DNA from: Rheum nobile
Taxonomy: Eukaryota > Streptophyta > Magnoliopsida > Caryophyllales > Polygonaceae
Direction: 5' to 3'
Length of the DNA stretch: 64,000 bases
Assembly (NCBI GenBank): GCA_027886185.1
Contig: WOAB01000056.1
Coordinates: 11,904,001 to 11,968,000 of the forward strand
Shown: positions 25,478-36,639 of the stretch, piece by piece
Position numbering within the stretch: position 1 is the stretch's first letter
How the letters are laid out: each line of letters starts with the position of its first letter
The notes under the pieces: model-generated
What the model was told of the DNA's origin: nothing
The model's input: the letters and a program-made list of their open reading frames with translations, nothing else
Database searches by the model: none
Translations under genes and position numbers: made by a program

Positions 25478-26228
25478 TGCAAGTAAGCAAGCACAAAAAA
25501 CAACTAAGCACAGACAAAGCAAGCACTAACAAGAACAAATGTCCACGTGGTTATAGGGATTTTTGGCCGTGAGGGCGGCTAACAGGCAAACAAATCAAGT
25601 GTGAATTGCAAGCTAGAAAACCACTTAACCAAAAGAATGACGTCTCAAGTTCTTGCGTAAAGAACGCGTTAAAACTAGACACAAAACCATGCGAGACACT
25701 AGACGATGGAGGGAGTAAGAAATGAGCCTAGCCGTTGGTGAAAGAAGGTTGCCTTATTTTGGTTTTACTTCTTGATGCGAAAGATCGCGTTCTGTTTTTT
25801 TTTTTTAACTTTTTTTTTTGTATTTCAAATCCAAGATCTCGTATTGATTGACGAGTGGATCTGACTTAAATGCAAAATAAAAAGAACGGCTAAGTGACTA
25901 GAAGAAAGAAATCACGTTTTTGTCATGATGGGGGAAAAGAAATTGATGTAGATTGTTTTGGTCAACGCGTTGAATATGTCAAGTATTCAACGCGAAGTTT
26001 AAGCAAACACTTAAGAAAATCACGCAATTAATTAAGAGAAAATTTTCAAAACAAGCAAAACACACGAGTTTGCAGGGTATAGCAATTCGGCGAAGATTTC
26101 TCTTGTAGAAACCGATTGATGTGGTAAAAGGAAAAAAAATCATGAGAATGGAGGTGGCGGAAGCAAGTATGATGGGCGAAAGAAATAAAATCGTGAACAA
26201 ATGCACTTGAGAGCGACTTACAAGATCA

Positions 26229-26241
26229 GGCTCTGATACCA
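26229..26241 (-). promoter_or_regulatory. Primer binding site of element C (tRNA-iMet)
   Basis: The minus strand reads TGGTATCAGAGCC, complementary to the 3' end of initiator tRNA-Met. It lies two bases from the 5' LTR. Confidence 0.93.
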
Positions 26242-26243
26242 GT

Positions 26244-27073
26244 TGATGCGTTCCTACTTGGTCTGAAGGATCGAGATCTTGTAATGGGAGTCGCAGCACC
26301 GAGTTGATACGTTCTGGCAAAAGAACGCGTTGAATGGAGGTGATGGAACGCGGTATTTTGATGGCGGAGTGAGGTGTTTGAATGTGGCGAGATGGCTTTG
26401 GGATGGCAGCGGAATGGTGTTTGTCTCGACGGAGTCGAGAAGGCCGTAGCGTCGGCAGCGGAGGAAAGAGATGAGAAGCAGACTTGCTTGACGATCAAGC
26501 TTTGGTTGTCGTAGCGTCGGCGCAGAGAAGGGGATGAGAAGCAGATTTGGGGTGACGTCCGATCAAAGGGAGGAGACAATGACTCTAACTCAAGCTTTGA
26601 TTTCAAATGAGACGTAACCTTGTTACACTGGCCAAAGGGCCCTATTTATACAACTCTAATGGTGGTCTTGATGACCCAAATCTACGAAATTAATGCTAAA
26701 TTAAAGGCTAAAAGATTACATTAATTACACCGGATCATGATCCAATTCAAAATGGATCTTGCATTCAATGTCGAATATCTCGCAATTAATGCTCATGAAT
26801 GCTGAAGATCGTGGTCTGAATTCAAATAGATCGCGTCATTCGATGGTTGAGAGAAGACGCAAGTTGAACGCGATCTCTGTGTTATGTTGGAGCCGTTTCA
26901 GTGAGAACGCATTCTCTGGATTGGACTCCTCTATGCCTTGGTTTGAATGAACGCGTTGAATGATGGAATTCACCGCATCTACAATGGACTTTGCGCGTGC
27001 CCTTGTGATTGGGCCTTCTGGCGGCGCGCGCAAGGCATGGTCCTCTTCATTGGCACTTGGTAGGATCGCATCA
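26244..27073 (-). repeat. 5' LTR of element C
   Basis: This LTR is 830 bp like its partner, followed by GAGAC (27074-27078). Relative to the other LTR, about 20 substitutions are visible, mainly C/T or G/A. That indicates a fairly recent insertion compared with the MULE it entered. Confidence 0.92.
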
Positions 27074-28772
27074 GAGACGCATCACAATGAAGAAGGGAGG
27101 GAGGTTTTGAGTGATATTTTTATTTCTCACCCCGGAGCTATACATTTGTTGAGTTTGTTCCCCACCATCGTCATCATGGATACGACCTACAAGACGAACA
27201 GGTATGATTATGTTCAATTATCTCTATTATTACATCTAAAATATGTAATTGCATAGCTTATTGAATATGTAATTGCATACCTTATTTCTTATAATTTGTA
27301 CATTTATAGGTACGATATTCCATTGTTGGAGTTTGTTGGATTCACTTGCACCAACCTTACATTTTGTATCGCGGTCGTATTCATGTATGATGAGACGACG
27401 GAGAACTACACATGGGCGTTGGACCGCCTAAAGATCATTCTCGAGGGACAGGAACCCAAGGCGATCATGTCAGATCGAGAGCTCGGTCTTGTGAAAGCCG
27501 TAGATATAGTATTTCCCAACACGAAGCATCTATTGTGTAGGGTCCATATGAACCGCAACGTGGAGGGTGTTGCTATGAAATGGGTCCCTAATGTTGACCA
27601 TTTTAGTGGTAATATTCATTTGTTGTTAAGGTCGCCCACTGAGGATGTGTATAATGAGCGACTTGAATACTTGACGAAAAAGTGGAAAAAGCTACCCTGG
27701 CTGATGGATTACGTGAAGAGGGTATGGCTTGCTGAATACAAGAAGATGCTAGTCTGTGCATGGTGTGACATGGTACTCCATTTCGGCACAATATCATCAA
27801 ACAGGTAATATGCAACTAAGCATAACTTTAGTTTTAAATTTCAGGGTTGAGAGTCAGCACTCTATGCTGAAGGACGAGATTGAATCGTCGGTTAGAGGCT
27901 TGGAGACCCTCGTGCAGAAAATCGACAATATGTTTGCTGATCAGATTCGGGAAATCAAGGGTGATATGGAGCAAAGTGCTTTTAAGGCGCCCACAGAGAT
28001 CGTAACCGGCCCGTCTTCGGTGAAGACATTTTTCAGGCGCATTTTGTATAAGGTCTCGGAAAAGTGCTTAAGAATTTTATACCCTTCAGTTGTTAGAGCC
28101 ATGCAAGGAAAAATTCCCGATGAAGAATGCCGTGATGTGTTATGGAGAGCCACCCTAGGCCTGCCTTGCCCACACAAGATCAAAGAATATGTAAAGGCCG
28201 GTTTCCCGTTGAGGCCAAGTGAAATCCATAGTTATTGGAAGCAAATCAATTGGGAACGGGTTGGGCATGCTGATCTCGCACCGAATGATAACGTATTCAT
28301 CTCAGAAGAAGATATCATCTTAGGTGCCATGTTTGGAGAGTGGAGCAACGAAGAGTTTCACCCAGAGCTAAAGATCGACTTTTCACTTTGATAAAAAGTT
28401 TTCCATGACTCGAGATCGTGTACCGCAGAAGAGCCCCTGACTGATTCGACCAAGAAGGCGAGACCTAAAAAGAAGAAGAACGATACCAAGAGGGACCCTA
28501 GTTGGTTTGAGCACATGGCTGAATAAAAAAGGAAGAAGGGCGAGGAAAAGAAGAATAAGGCCGAGGACTGGAAAAATTCCTCAGTGGGATCTAAAGGACG
28601 TCCTCCGAGCGATAAGCGGCGCAGCGGAGTTTCACCTGGCTAGGAAAGCACTTGTAGAGCACCTTAGGGTGACATGGATGTTATTTACCTAGGCTTTAAT
28701 TGGGGACGAGATAATATTGATTCATTTATGTTCACCTACATTGGAGGAGTACAGAATGTAATGGGAGATGGT
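27074..28772 (+). pseudogene. MULE transposase catalytic core and linker
   Basis: Coding resumes with ETHHNEEGREVLSD right at the target duplication of gypsy C. The exons are 27074-27201, 27310-27804 and 27845 onward, with GT/AG introns. The DDE core is visible: first Asp in VIMDTTYKTN, second Asp in AIMSDRELGLV, a CRVHMNRN motif (C-x2-H), and RVESQHSMLK further on. The main frame stops at 28391. A shifted frame then gives a Lys-rich linker (KKARPKKKKND) and the start of an OTU domain (TYIGGVQNVMGDG), where solo LTR D inserted. Transposase cuts and joins the element ends in the nucleus. This copy is broken. Confidence 0.85.
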
Positions 28773-31116
28773 TGTAACACCCCCAAATTTCAATCCGTTT
28801 GGAAAGGTATTACTTCCAGTGACCTCGGTTTCCACACCGAAGTCACCCCAGACTTTACCGGTTTCAACACAATTCATAAACAACGATTAAGATATAAACA
28901 TCAAAACCGTAAGTAAAACAAATGTATGGGGATTACATCACAATCCCCTAAGACAAAATAGAGTATAGCGAAAGTCTTTTCAAAATATAAATACAAGGGT
29001 CTTGATCATAAAGATCACCCGCCAAGGATCATAGCTTGATAAACATTGTCTGCCTATATAGTCGTTCTAACCTTCTTTTCTCGGATTCTTATCTGATGTG
29101 CCGAATCGAACGAATGACACCAGCCCACATGCAAAGAACAATATTCGTGGGTTAGTCTACTGAATAGACTAGCAAGGGTACAAAGCAGATGGTTCAAGTA
29201 GTCGTATTAGGTTTAGGCTCATCGTTTCTCGAATAATAACCGAAAATGATAGTCAACCTCCATACTTCTACTGGAATATAACAAACTGAATGATTAAGGA
29301 AAGATTCTGGAGACCAGGTCTCACAACAATCCACCAAAAGAAGACTTCAAAGGATTGAGCCTTATAGGAAACATGACAATGTTGGAAAACTTAAACATCT
29401 TATATAAACGTTCAAAAACGACAAGATGTTTCGATTCACGACCAACCTCACCGCAATAATGCGAATCCAGATTGGAAAGAGAACGTACTCTGATCAAGTC
29501 AAGACGGGTTTTCCTAGCTGCACTATTCCCTAGCTGCACTACTCGTCTGAGGTTTATTAATCATGTGCGCTCGGGCACTTATCTTATTTAATTCCAAAAC
29601 GCTCATCACGTTATAAGCTTTTAATTATGCATGCCGACAGCGGGATGATATTTTTGATAGGGACGGATCCCAATTTTGTAGCACCAGCTTCGTGCCACCT
29701 TCTCCATACCACTAGGTACGGAGATATGGTCATGACCCACCAAATGGTCTTTGAGTTAAAACTCTAAGCACCATTTTCATTATTAAGAAATGACTGGACT
29801 TTGGTCAGTCCATCGCTCCTACGAATACTCGTGCTAACTAAACAGTCTAAGCACAACAATAATCATATCAAAGCCTTCATGCCAAAATATATATCTATAA
29901 TAGCGTTGTTCTAGCAGATATACAACCTATTATAATATCATATTCTTTTATATCATTTAATAAAACTGTTCCCAATAATTCAATAAATCATCTCAAATTA
30001 ATTAACAATTAAGCAATTGATAATCAATGGAAATATGGAATGATAAGCAAGAGCGAACCGCCACTTGCCTTAGATCAGTTGAAAGCTTGCACGAAGCTTG
30101 GATACGACGAGATCGCGGGTCTGAAACTGGGACGGATCTTGGATATTAAATCCTTCTGGAATGACCCATAACAAAACCCTAAGTTAGATTCGACAATAGC
30201 TAGTCTGAATCTAAAGAATAACGAAAGGAATCGAAAGAAACGAAGCCTTAGTCGAAGCCATGCAGTTCGAGCCGATAAATGGCCCAAAACAGCCTAGGCC
30301 ACGGGCGTGGTTTTCTGGCCGCGGTCGCGGCCTTCGGGGCTACGAAGGCCTCAAACAGCAAAGTGGCCGCGGGCGCGGCTTTCGGGCCGCGGTCACGAAC
30401 ATAAACGATGATCGGAAAGAGGAGAACTCACCGACAATGAGGTTTTTGGCTTTCTTTTTGCAAACCTTGATCTCTAGGCCTCCTTGGGCTATCAAGGCTT
30501 CACTTTGGAACCAATAAAACTCACGAACGAAGTTCCGGCGAAGCTTAGAACTTTTCCGGCGGAATTTGGAGTTTTCCGGCGAGAGGAGAGAGAGGTGCTT
30601 GAGAGCTCGGATTTGTCCCAAATCCTCTAGATCTCTCCCTAATTTATAGGCCAAGGGTAAGCAGCACAAAGGAAGCTTCGTGGGAGCTTCCTCGGCCTAA
30701 CGACGTAAGTCCCAACCACGCCGGCGAGCAGAGGCCACTTGCATGCGAAGAAGATAAGGGCCGCGGGTGCGGTCCCCGGATTTGGCCTTGGCCGCGGTCA
30801 CGGCCCTTCATCGCTTGTCAGATTGAAAAGACAGGTGCTTTCCGTCTTTGACCGCGGTCGCGGTTCTGGCCAATTTTGGTCCGTTTGCCCGGGAAAAGAC
30901 AAATCCGTTAAGGGTTTAAATTCTCGGGTTAAATATATTCGCACACGAACAAACATTTTACCCAAAATTACCTTAACTGTATTTTATATTACTCAGAAAA
31001 ATATTACAGAGACCAAACATCTTACAGAATATCCGTACTTCTCTGAATTAAATCTGACTTGTAATATGGTTACAGATAAATTCAAAATTTACCCTTACAA
31101 AATGAGGGATATTACA
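28773..31116 (-). mobile_element. Solo LTR D (2,344 bp) inside the MULE
   Basis: The left end reads TGTAACACCCCCAAA and the right end GATATTACA, so the LTR sense is the minus strand. The target duplication ATGGT is perfect (28768-28772 and 31117-31121). It splits the OTU domain exactly at the catalytic motif. The TATA box CTATAAATT is at 30641-30650 (minus). It shares its terminus with the LTRs of B and E, but most of its body is different. Short open frames inside are not conserved. Confidence 0.9.
30757..30865 (-). repeat. CG palindrome array upstream of TATA in LTR D
   Basis: Copies of GGCCGCGGTCGCGGCC or close variants lie at 30757, 30790 and 30850, upstream of the TATA box in the LTR sense. 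Three more lie downstream at 30317, 30365 and 30384. The nearest upstream copy is 106 bp from the TATA box. Confidence 0.85.
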
Positions 31117-31440
31117 ATGGTCACTATGGGCATGGCGAATACCATTATCGGTACGTCGGATGAGAGCTTTCCAAGGAGCTACAAGAACGTCGAGTGTTGT
31201 ACACCCCGGCTTGTAGTTTAACCCCCATATCGCACCTCATCAGGTCTGTGAATTTTACTGGGGTGTGTACGAGGGATCACTGGATGGAAGTTCCCATTGC
31301 TGGCTTGGTATTTGCCACACGATTCCAGGTGGCTCTTGTTGTGCTATCATATTCTGGACCTCACACATGCCTCCCAATGCGCTCCCCCAGGCGCACAACC
31401 TCCCACAAAATTGCATGCGATAGCCCTTGTAGGCATGTCT
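31117..31440 (+). pseudogene. OTU-like protease domain remnant of the MULE
   Basis: Sequence after solo LTR D continues the OTU domain. The expected catalytic Asp-Gly-x-Cys motif reads Asp-Gly-His-Tyr across the insertion (Cys replaced by Tyr). A frameshift follows, after which ANTIIGTSDESFP and then HWMEVPIAGLVFATRFQVAL can be read, as in OTU domains of plant MULEs. The region that would carry the catalytic His (about 31370-31430) is too decayed to call. OTU domains cleave ubiquitin-like bonds in their family. No activity can be expected here. Confidence 0.65.
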
Positions 31441-31744
31441 CCGGCGCCAGCCATGCCGCCAAATCGGCCGTGAATTCTGGATTTCTGTCCAGATCCACCG
31501 CCACCGCAATCCCCGTGCACTCCTCTGTCTCCAGCCGTCTCCGTTTCGCCTCACCACAGCTCTCACCGCTGCTCTTGCCACCGCCGCTCTGACCGGGATC
31601 TCGAAGGAAGACCCGCCCTCCTCAAGCCGCCTCTCTCCGCTGCTCTCCCCTGGGAATCTTTGTCGGAATCCGCCATTGATGAAGAAGGAAGGAAGAAGAT
31701 GAAGATTCATATCTGAAGAAGGAAGAAGATGAAGGAGGCGCTAC
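31441..31744 (-). pseudogene. GC-rich captured gene-like fragment in the MULE
   Basis: Between the OTU remnant and the right end lies a GC-rich island unlike its surroundings. On the minus strand it reads a CTTCTTC-rich leader, then an ATG opening MADSDKDSQGRAAERGG, which soon stops. A longer overlapping minus-strand frame (31255-31710) is also open. A CT-rich leader followed by a short Arg-rich start resembles the 5' end of a host gene picked up by the element, but the source is not recognised. Confidence 0.35.
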
Positions 31745-32120
31745 AACGTCGCGTACAAGTAAATAGAACATTTACTTGGGCGCTACGACGTAGCGCCCAT
31801 ATCTGGATCTGGGCGCATCCTAGTTGCGCCCAGATCCAGATTCAGAATTTGATTATTTATTTATTTTCAAATTTTAATATTTCATTATTTTATTTTTAAA
31901 AAAATATATTTTAAACTTTAAGTTAATTGTAAACCGGTTCAGATATTTTTTATTTTTTAATTGATGAACCGTCTAAACCTAATTCGGGTTACCAAACCCG
32001 GTTTAGGTTTTGGGCGCAACAAGGATGCGCCCAAGATTAAAACTTTTTTTAAAAAAAAAATCTTGGTTGCGCCCAAAAGGGGGTGCGCCGCAAGAATTTT
32101 CGGATGCGAAGATTCTACCC
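31745..32120 (+). repeat. MULE right end with hairpins
   Basis: Hairpins include GGCGCTACGACGTAGCGCC (31779-31797), CTGGGCGCATCCTAGTTGCG with its partner bases (31807-31831) and TTGGGCGCAACAAGGATGCG with its partner bases (32013-32034). The terminal repeat TTGCGGCGCACCCCC (32082-32096 on the minus strand) and GGGTA close the element at 32120. The layout mirrors the left end. Confidence 0.75.
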
Positions 32121-32251
32121 GTAAACAATGATCAAGACAAAGCCAAATAAGTCATATACTCCATATAATAAAGGAGGAGCTGCACAAAAGTGGCTAATTA
32201 AAGCCATATAAGTTAGTGTAATGTAAGGGCCTATACAAAAGTGGGTAATTA

Positions 32252-32393
32252 AAAGACGGGTGAGAACACGATGTTCTGAATCAAGAAATAAGTTAGACAC
32301 ACGGTAGGCCGGCCTAGAGCATCCTAACGGATGAGAATACGAAGTTCTGAATTGAGAAATAAGTTAGACACACGTGGTGACAAGCTGAGTTTA
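32252..32393. repeat. Short tandem duplication (~79 bp)
   Basis: TGAGAACACGATGTTCTGAA and the following 25 bases recur from 32331 with a few changes. The 24-base sequence after it (CACACGTGGTGACAAGCTGA...) appears again at about 32623. Confidence 0.75.
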
Positions 32394-32514
32394 GCAGTTT
32401 TATAGCAGGCCGATTCATCTCACGGAAAATATGTCTAAATTGGACTTCCTGGAAAGACTGGAGGTTAAGCAGAATATCTGCGACCACCATTTCAATTTCC
32501 AAGGACAATCTCAC
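32314..32514 (-). pseudogene. RNase H-like (RVT_3) fragment
   Basis: The minus-strand frame holds EIEMVVADILLNLQSF, then EVQFRHIFREMNRPA. This matches the end of the plant RNase H-like domain found in LINE-derived and RVT_3 proteins, where xFxHIxREANxxAH is typical. The catalytic acidic residues of the first half are absent. It is a small remnant, probably of a non-LTR element, in otherwise anonymous DNA (32121-33073). Confidence 0.55.
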
Positions 32515-33073
32515 TTGCCTTTGATAGATTTAATAAGGCAAAGATTGTCTCCTTCAATTTGGAATTTAGAAACAAATTGCTAAACGGATTCTCATTACTT
32601 TTTTTCTTCTTTTTGTCTCCTTCACACGTGGTGACAAGCTGAGTTTATCAAAAAAAATTCTTCTTTCTATTTATATGATCAGCATTGAATATTAGTTATA
32701 TATTTTATGATTTAATGTTATATCATAATTCATTTTATTTATTAAATTAAATTAATTATTATTTTTAATAATCATTTAAGAAAATTTAGACGCGCGCTCT
32801 CGACCCATTGGGTCCACCCAAACCCGTATCTGATCTGCAATCTGACCTAAAGTCTTTGACCCATAAATGACGTGAAGCGATGTGAGTGAACCTGACCCGT
32901 TTGATAAGTCTAACTCTATCTATTAAGACGTCCATGAAAATATGATCAAAGATATATTAAATATGGCTAGTTAAGTTAAACATCCTAACCTTTCGGGTAG
33001 TTGCGAACTCTACCCTATAGTACCCGAATTTCGCCAAATACCTCAATGTTTTGGGTATGTTACGGATAGTACT
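32515..33073. other. Anonymous AT-rich DNA
   Basis: Nothing recognisable is present apart from the repeated CACACGTGGTGACAAGCTGA piece at about 32623 and a GC-richer stretch around 32790-32900. No frame is convincing. Confidence 0.6.
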
Positions 33074-33639
33074 TGTTTTGGGCAAAAAATGTATTTCGAT
33101 CTAAATTTGTTCGATTGAGGGACAATCTAGTTGAAGTATCACAATCTAATTCAAGACTAATATTAAAGTAGGAGATGACAAGATTCAATAATAAGAATAA
33201 CACATAAACTTAAGCTTATCTCCAATATCCAGATGAAGATTACAATTGCAAGTGTTAGGATGCTTGAGAATGATCTTGAGAGCCAAAATAGATAGCTAGT
33301 TGGATGAGAATTGCCCAGTTGAGATGTGTCTGTTACATATATATCTTCTTTCCTTATATACTCCTAATTTACATTAAAATTTAGCATTCAGTTCCCTGAT
33401 TTTCCAAATTTTGGAGACGTTGTGGGAGTATCTTTGGGCGTAACGACCTCCTTGATTTCTGCAACTGATTCGAACGTTGGCATGTGTCGGCTAGCAATCT
33501 TCTTGGCTTCATCGTCCAGGTCGTCGTCTACACTTTTGTGAGTCGGTCAGATTGATGTTGGTCGGGTCGAATTCTGATCTTCAAACTCTTTTCATCAAAT
33601 GAACTCGGGTTGGGTCTGACACAATTTCAAAGTCCAACA
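33074..33639 (-). repeat. LTR H (566 bp), minus orientation
   Basis: Read on the minus strand it begins TGTTGGACTTTG and ends GCCCAAAACA. The purine tract TTTTGGGGCAAT precedes it (33640-33651). This is the same plan as the gag-only element at 37195. The TATA box AGTATATAAGG lies at 33351-33361 (minus). Internal sequence beyond the tract is lost within a few hundred bases, so it is a 3' LTR remnant. A fragment of the same family lies at 13962-14058. Confidence 0.75.
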
Positions 33640-33651
33640 ATTGCCCCAAAA

Positions 33652-34077
33652 GAGGAGGAGGAGAGTTGGACAAAATTGACTCGAAACTACTTCTCTGCTT
33701 TTCTTGAGTATCTCTCTATGAACACTTGATCTTTGCAGGCGGATCCCTTATGTGGCGGTAATCGGACGAGGGTAAGAGATTTCAGCAACCGTTTCTTGTC
33801 GTATTTTCGAGCAATCGATCTTCTTCAATAGAGTTATTTTCTAATTTTACTCTTCATCTTTTATTGCCTAGAATCTTTAGTGGTGAGACTCTACAACTTC
33901 CAAAAAGTTTTCAAAGGTTGATCCTTTGCCTATTCTTTTCTGGCAAGTATGTGAAGAACGAAAACAATAGGTGTCGCTGCTAGCTGTTCTAGGGGGATGG
34001 ATGGTGATTTCGTCTCTCTTGATATTCTGGGTTCCAAATAGTCGATACCGGGAATCTTGACTCAAGCAGAATTAGAT
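33652..34077. other. Unassigned, possibly exon-like sequence
   Basis: Segments such as TTTGCAG at 33735 followed later by GGGTAAGAG look like splice sites, but no protein family is recognised. This DNA continues beyond the fold-back element, at 35059. Confidence 0.3.
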
Positions 34078-34086
34078 TAAATATTG

Positions 34087-35058
34087 GGGTCAATTACCGA
34101 AAACCATCCGTATAATGAACCATATTGCCCAAAACCACACATTTAATGCGATATTACCGAAAATCACCCGGATATCATACTCCGTTAACCAAACGCCACC
34201 CTACCCCACTCTTCGTCCATTAAATCGTTAACGTAATTACAAATTTAACCCGAACTTTTTTTTTTCTTTCAATTTTGCCACAACTTCAAAACTTGGGTAA
34301 AAATTGCAATTAATCCAAAAAAGAGGGGGTACTGTTCATCTTCTTCAACCCCACCATTCCGAGCTCTCCAATGCCCATCAATGGCGACGCCTTCTCCGGC
34401 GACGCCTTCGTCTCCGACCGCCAAACACCCTCCGACTTCTCCGGCGACGCCTTCGTCTCCAACTGCCAAACACCCAGATCTACAGAGCCACAGCCACCAC
34501 ACCGCCGCTCGACCGCCAAACACCCAGATCTGCAGATCCGCCTCGCACTCGCACGGATCTTCACAGCCCAGCCCGCCAAACAACTCGTGGCCGCCGTCTC
34601 CCGCCAACGAGGCCGCCGTCTCCCAGATCTGCTCATCTCTTCCCGTCGGCGACGAAGATCGCCGAGCTCCCATGTTCCCCCTCTGTTCTTTGCCGCTCCG
34701 CCGAGCTCCGTCCCGGTGAAGACCCCGTCCGAGCCTCCACTGAGCTCCCCTGTTGTTATCTGTGGCGGGGGTTGATGAAGAAGAAGGGTGGGGTTGAAGA
34801 AGATGAATAGAAATGTCCCTCTTTTTTGGATTAATTACAATTTTTATCCAAGTTTTGAAGTTGTGGCGAAATTGAATAAAAATAAAAAGTCCGGGTTAAA
34901 TCTATAATTACATTAACGATCTAATGGACGGAGAGTGGAGGTAGGGTGGCGTTTGGTTAACAGAGTATAATACCCGGATGGTTTTCGATAATATCGCATT
35001 AAAAGGATAATTTTGGACAATATAGTTTATTATACGGATGATTTTCGATAATTGACCC
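34087..35058. mobile_element. Fold-back MULE with gene-like GC core
   Basis: Arms of about 243 bp (34087-34328 and 34813-35058) are inverted copies, beginning GGGTCAATTACCGAAAACC. The 9-bp target duplication TAAATATTG is perfect (34078-34086 and 35059-35067), as for Mutator-like elements. The core (34329-34812) is GC-rich and open in several frames, with a 2-fold repeat of GCGACGCCTTCGTCTCC and CCGCCAAACACC. One frame reads MPINGDAFSGDAFVSD. No transposase is present. The core may be a captured gene fragment, but its source is not recognised. Confidence 0.88.
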
Positions 35059-35067
35059 TAAATATTG

Positions 35068-35469
35068 GTGATTGGGAAATTCCTGGCATGTAGTGTAACG
35101 CGACTTTCCCTTCCCTACGAGTGTGCTGATCTTTTTAAGCTTGGTGGCAAAGAATCATATCTTGCCATAAGGTAAACTTGCTATTGCAGCTAATGGTGTG
35201 TCTCCTAAGAAGGTTAGTTGTAAACATTAATCAAAACCCATATGAAAACTAACAAAAAATCTTTCAACACGCGATAATCAATTCAAAGCAACACCATTCC
35301 TCATTTCTATATGTCTCATTACAATTTCACAACACAACTTACCAAAGATCGAGATCATATATGGCTCAACAAAATAAAGTGACATTAATTTTTCAGAGAA
35401 ACTTAACAAAACCCATTTGTTTAAACTCAATTATCCATCATGGATAGCAATCTACTTAGATAAAAACAT
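35068..35469. other. Interval without a recognisable gene
   Basis: A short coding-like stretch (ECADLFKLGGKESYLAIR, about 35119-35172) is followed by a shifted frame with GKLAIAANGVSPKK. It matches no family I can name. The rest is AT-rich. Confidence 0.35.
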
Positions 35470-35478
35470 CAAAAAATA

Positions 35479-36630
35479 GAGCGAATTTCATTAAACCACC
35501 CTTTAAATAGGGCACTTTACCAACAAACACCCCTTATACACTTAATTACTCACAACCACCCATTAAATCAATTCCGTTAACAACGAGCCATCAATTTACT
35601 GTTCCGTCCATTTTCTACCGTTAACTCATGTAAATTTACCCAAATGTCCTTATTCAACCGGTTTTTTTACCGGTTTTGCCATTTTTTTGAAATTTTTTTG
35701 GGTTTTGACCGGTTTTGCAAAAAAAAAATTGAATAAAAAAAAACCGATTTTGCAAAAAAACGGATTTATTTTTTTGATTTTTTAAAACAATAATTTTTTT
35801 AAAATTTGTAATATTTTTAAAACCGAGAAAATAAATTTTTTTTTAAACAGATAAAATAAAAATTATAAACTTTTTTAATCCGATAATTTTTTTTAAAACC
35901 GATAAAATAAAATTTTTAATCCGATAATATTTAAAAAATCAATTTTTTTTTTTAAAACCGATAAAATAATTTATTTTTATTTTTTTTAAACCGGATTTAT
36001 TTTTAAACCGTTTTTTTATTTTTTATCGGTTTTAAAAAAAATTATCGCATTTTATCGGTTTTGCAAAAAAAAGTTATCGGTTTTAAAAAAAAAATTATCG
36101 GTTTACAATTTTAAAAAAATTTATCGGTTTTAAGTCAAAAAAAAATTAATCCGATAATATTTGTAAAACCGATAAAATAATATTTTTTTTAATTTTTAAA
36201 CCGGATATATTTTTAAACCGGTTTTTGATTTTTATCCGTTTTAAAATGTTAAAAAAAAATATTTTATCTTTTTTTATCGCATTTTATCGGTTTTGCAAAA
36301 AAAAGTTATCGGTTTAAAAAAATTTTAAAAAAAATATCGTTTTAAAAAATCAAAAAATAAATCCGGTTTTTTGCAAAACCGTTTTTTTATTCAATTTTTT
36401 TTTACAAAACCGGTCAAAACCCAAAAAAAAATCAAAAAATGGCAAAACCGGTTGAATAAGGGCATTTTTGTAAATTTACATGAATTAACGGTAGAAAATG
36501 GACGGAACAGTAAATGGGTGGCTCGTTATTAACGGAATTGATTTAATGAGTGGTTGTGAGTAATTAAGTGTATAAGGGATGGTTGTTGGTAAAGTGCCCT
36601 ATTTAAGGGGTGGTTTAATGAAATTCGTTC
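35479..36630. mobile_element. Fold-back MULE with AT-rich palindromic core
   Basis: Arms begin GAGCGAATTTCATTAAACC on the left and GAACGAATTTCATTAAACC on the right (minus strand), each about 270-290 bp. The target duplication CAAAAAATA is perfect (35470-35478 and 36631-36639). The core (about 35770-36350) is built from many copies of ATCGGTTTT, AAACCGATAAAAT and ACCGGTTT in both orientations. No coding capacity is present. The 9-bp duplication and long arms place it with Mutator-like fold-back elements. Confidence 0.88.
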
Positions 36631-36639
36631 CAAAAAATA

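Larger units (their letters stand above)
15988..27073 (-). mobile_element. Ty3/gypsy element C, chromovirus-like
   Basis: Both LTRs are 830 bp (15988-16817 and 26244-27073) and differ at about 20 positions by eye, mostly transitions. The target duplication GAGAC is perfect (15983-15987 and 27074-27078). On the minus strand the order is LTR, tRNA-Met primer site, gag, protease, RT, RNase H, integrase, purine tract, LTR. Order, primer and an integrase tail that runs into the 3' LTR fit a chromovirus of the CRM-like kind, but no chromodomain is seen. Solo LTR E interrupts the polyprotein between protease and RT. About six stops and a frameshift make it defective. Confidence 0.92.
14452..32120 (+). 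mobile_element. OTU-type Mutator-like element (MULE), nested
   Basis: The terminal inverted repeats begin GGGTA and share CTTGCGGCGCAC. The left end starts at 14452 and the right end finishes at 32120. The adjacent bases (ATAAAACAA on the left, GTAAACAA on the right) look like a decayed 9-bp target duplication. The element encodes a MULE transposase with a C-terminal OTU-like cysteine protease domain. Gypsy C (15988-27073) and solo LTR D (28773-31116) interrupt it. Without them it would be about 4.2 kb. The transposase has a stop, and the OTU region has a replaced catalytic position and a frameshift, so this copy looks inactive. Confidence 0.85.

Noticed and set aside
26229..26241. tRNA-Met-like sequence
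   Set aside because: It is the 13-base primer site of an LTR element and not a tRNA gene; no cloverleaf surrounds it.
34304..34810. Several overlapping Pro/Arg-rich frames in the fold-back MULE core
   Set aside because: GC-rich DNA is open in many frames; none shows a known domain, so no protein is called.
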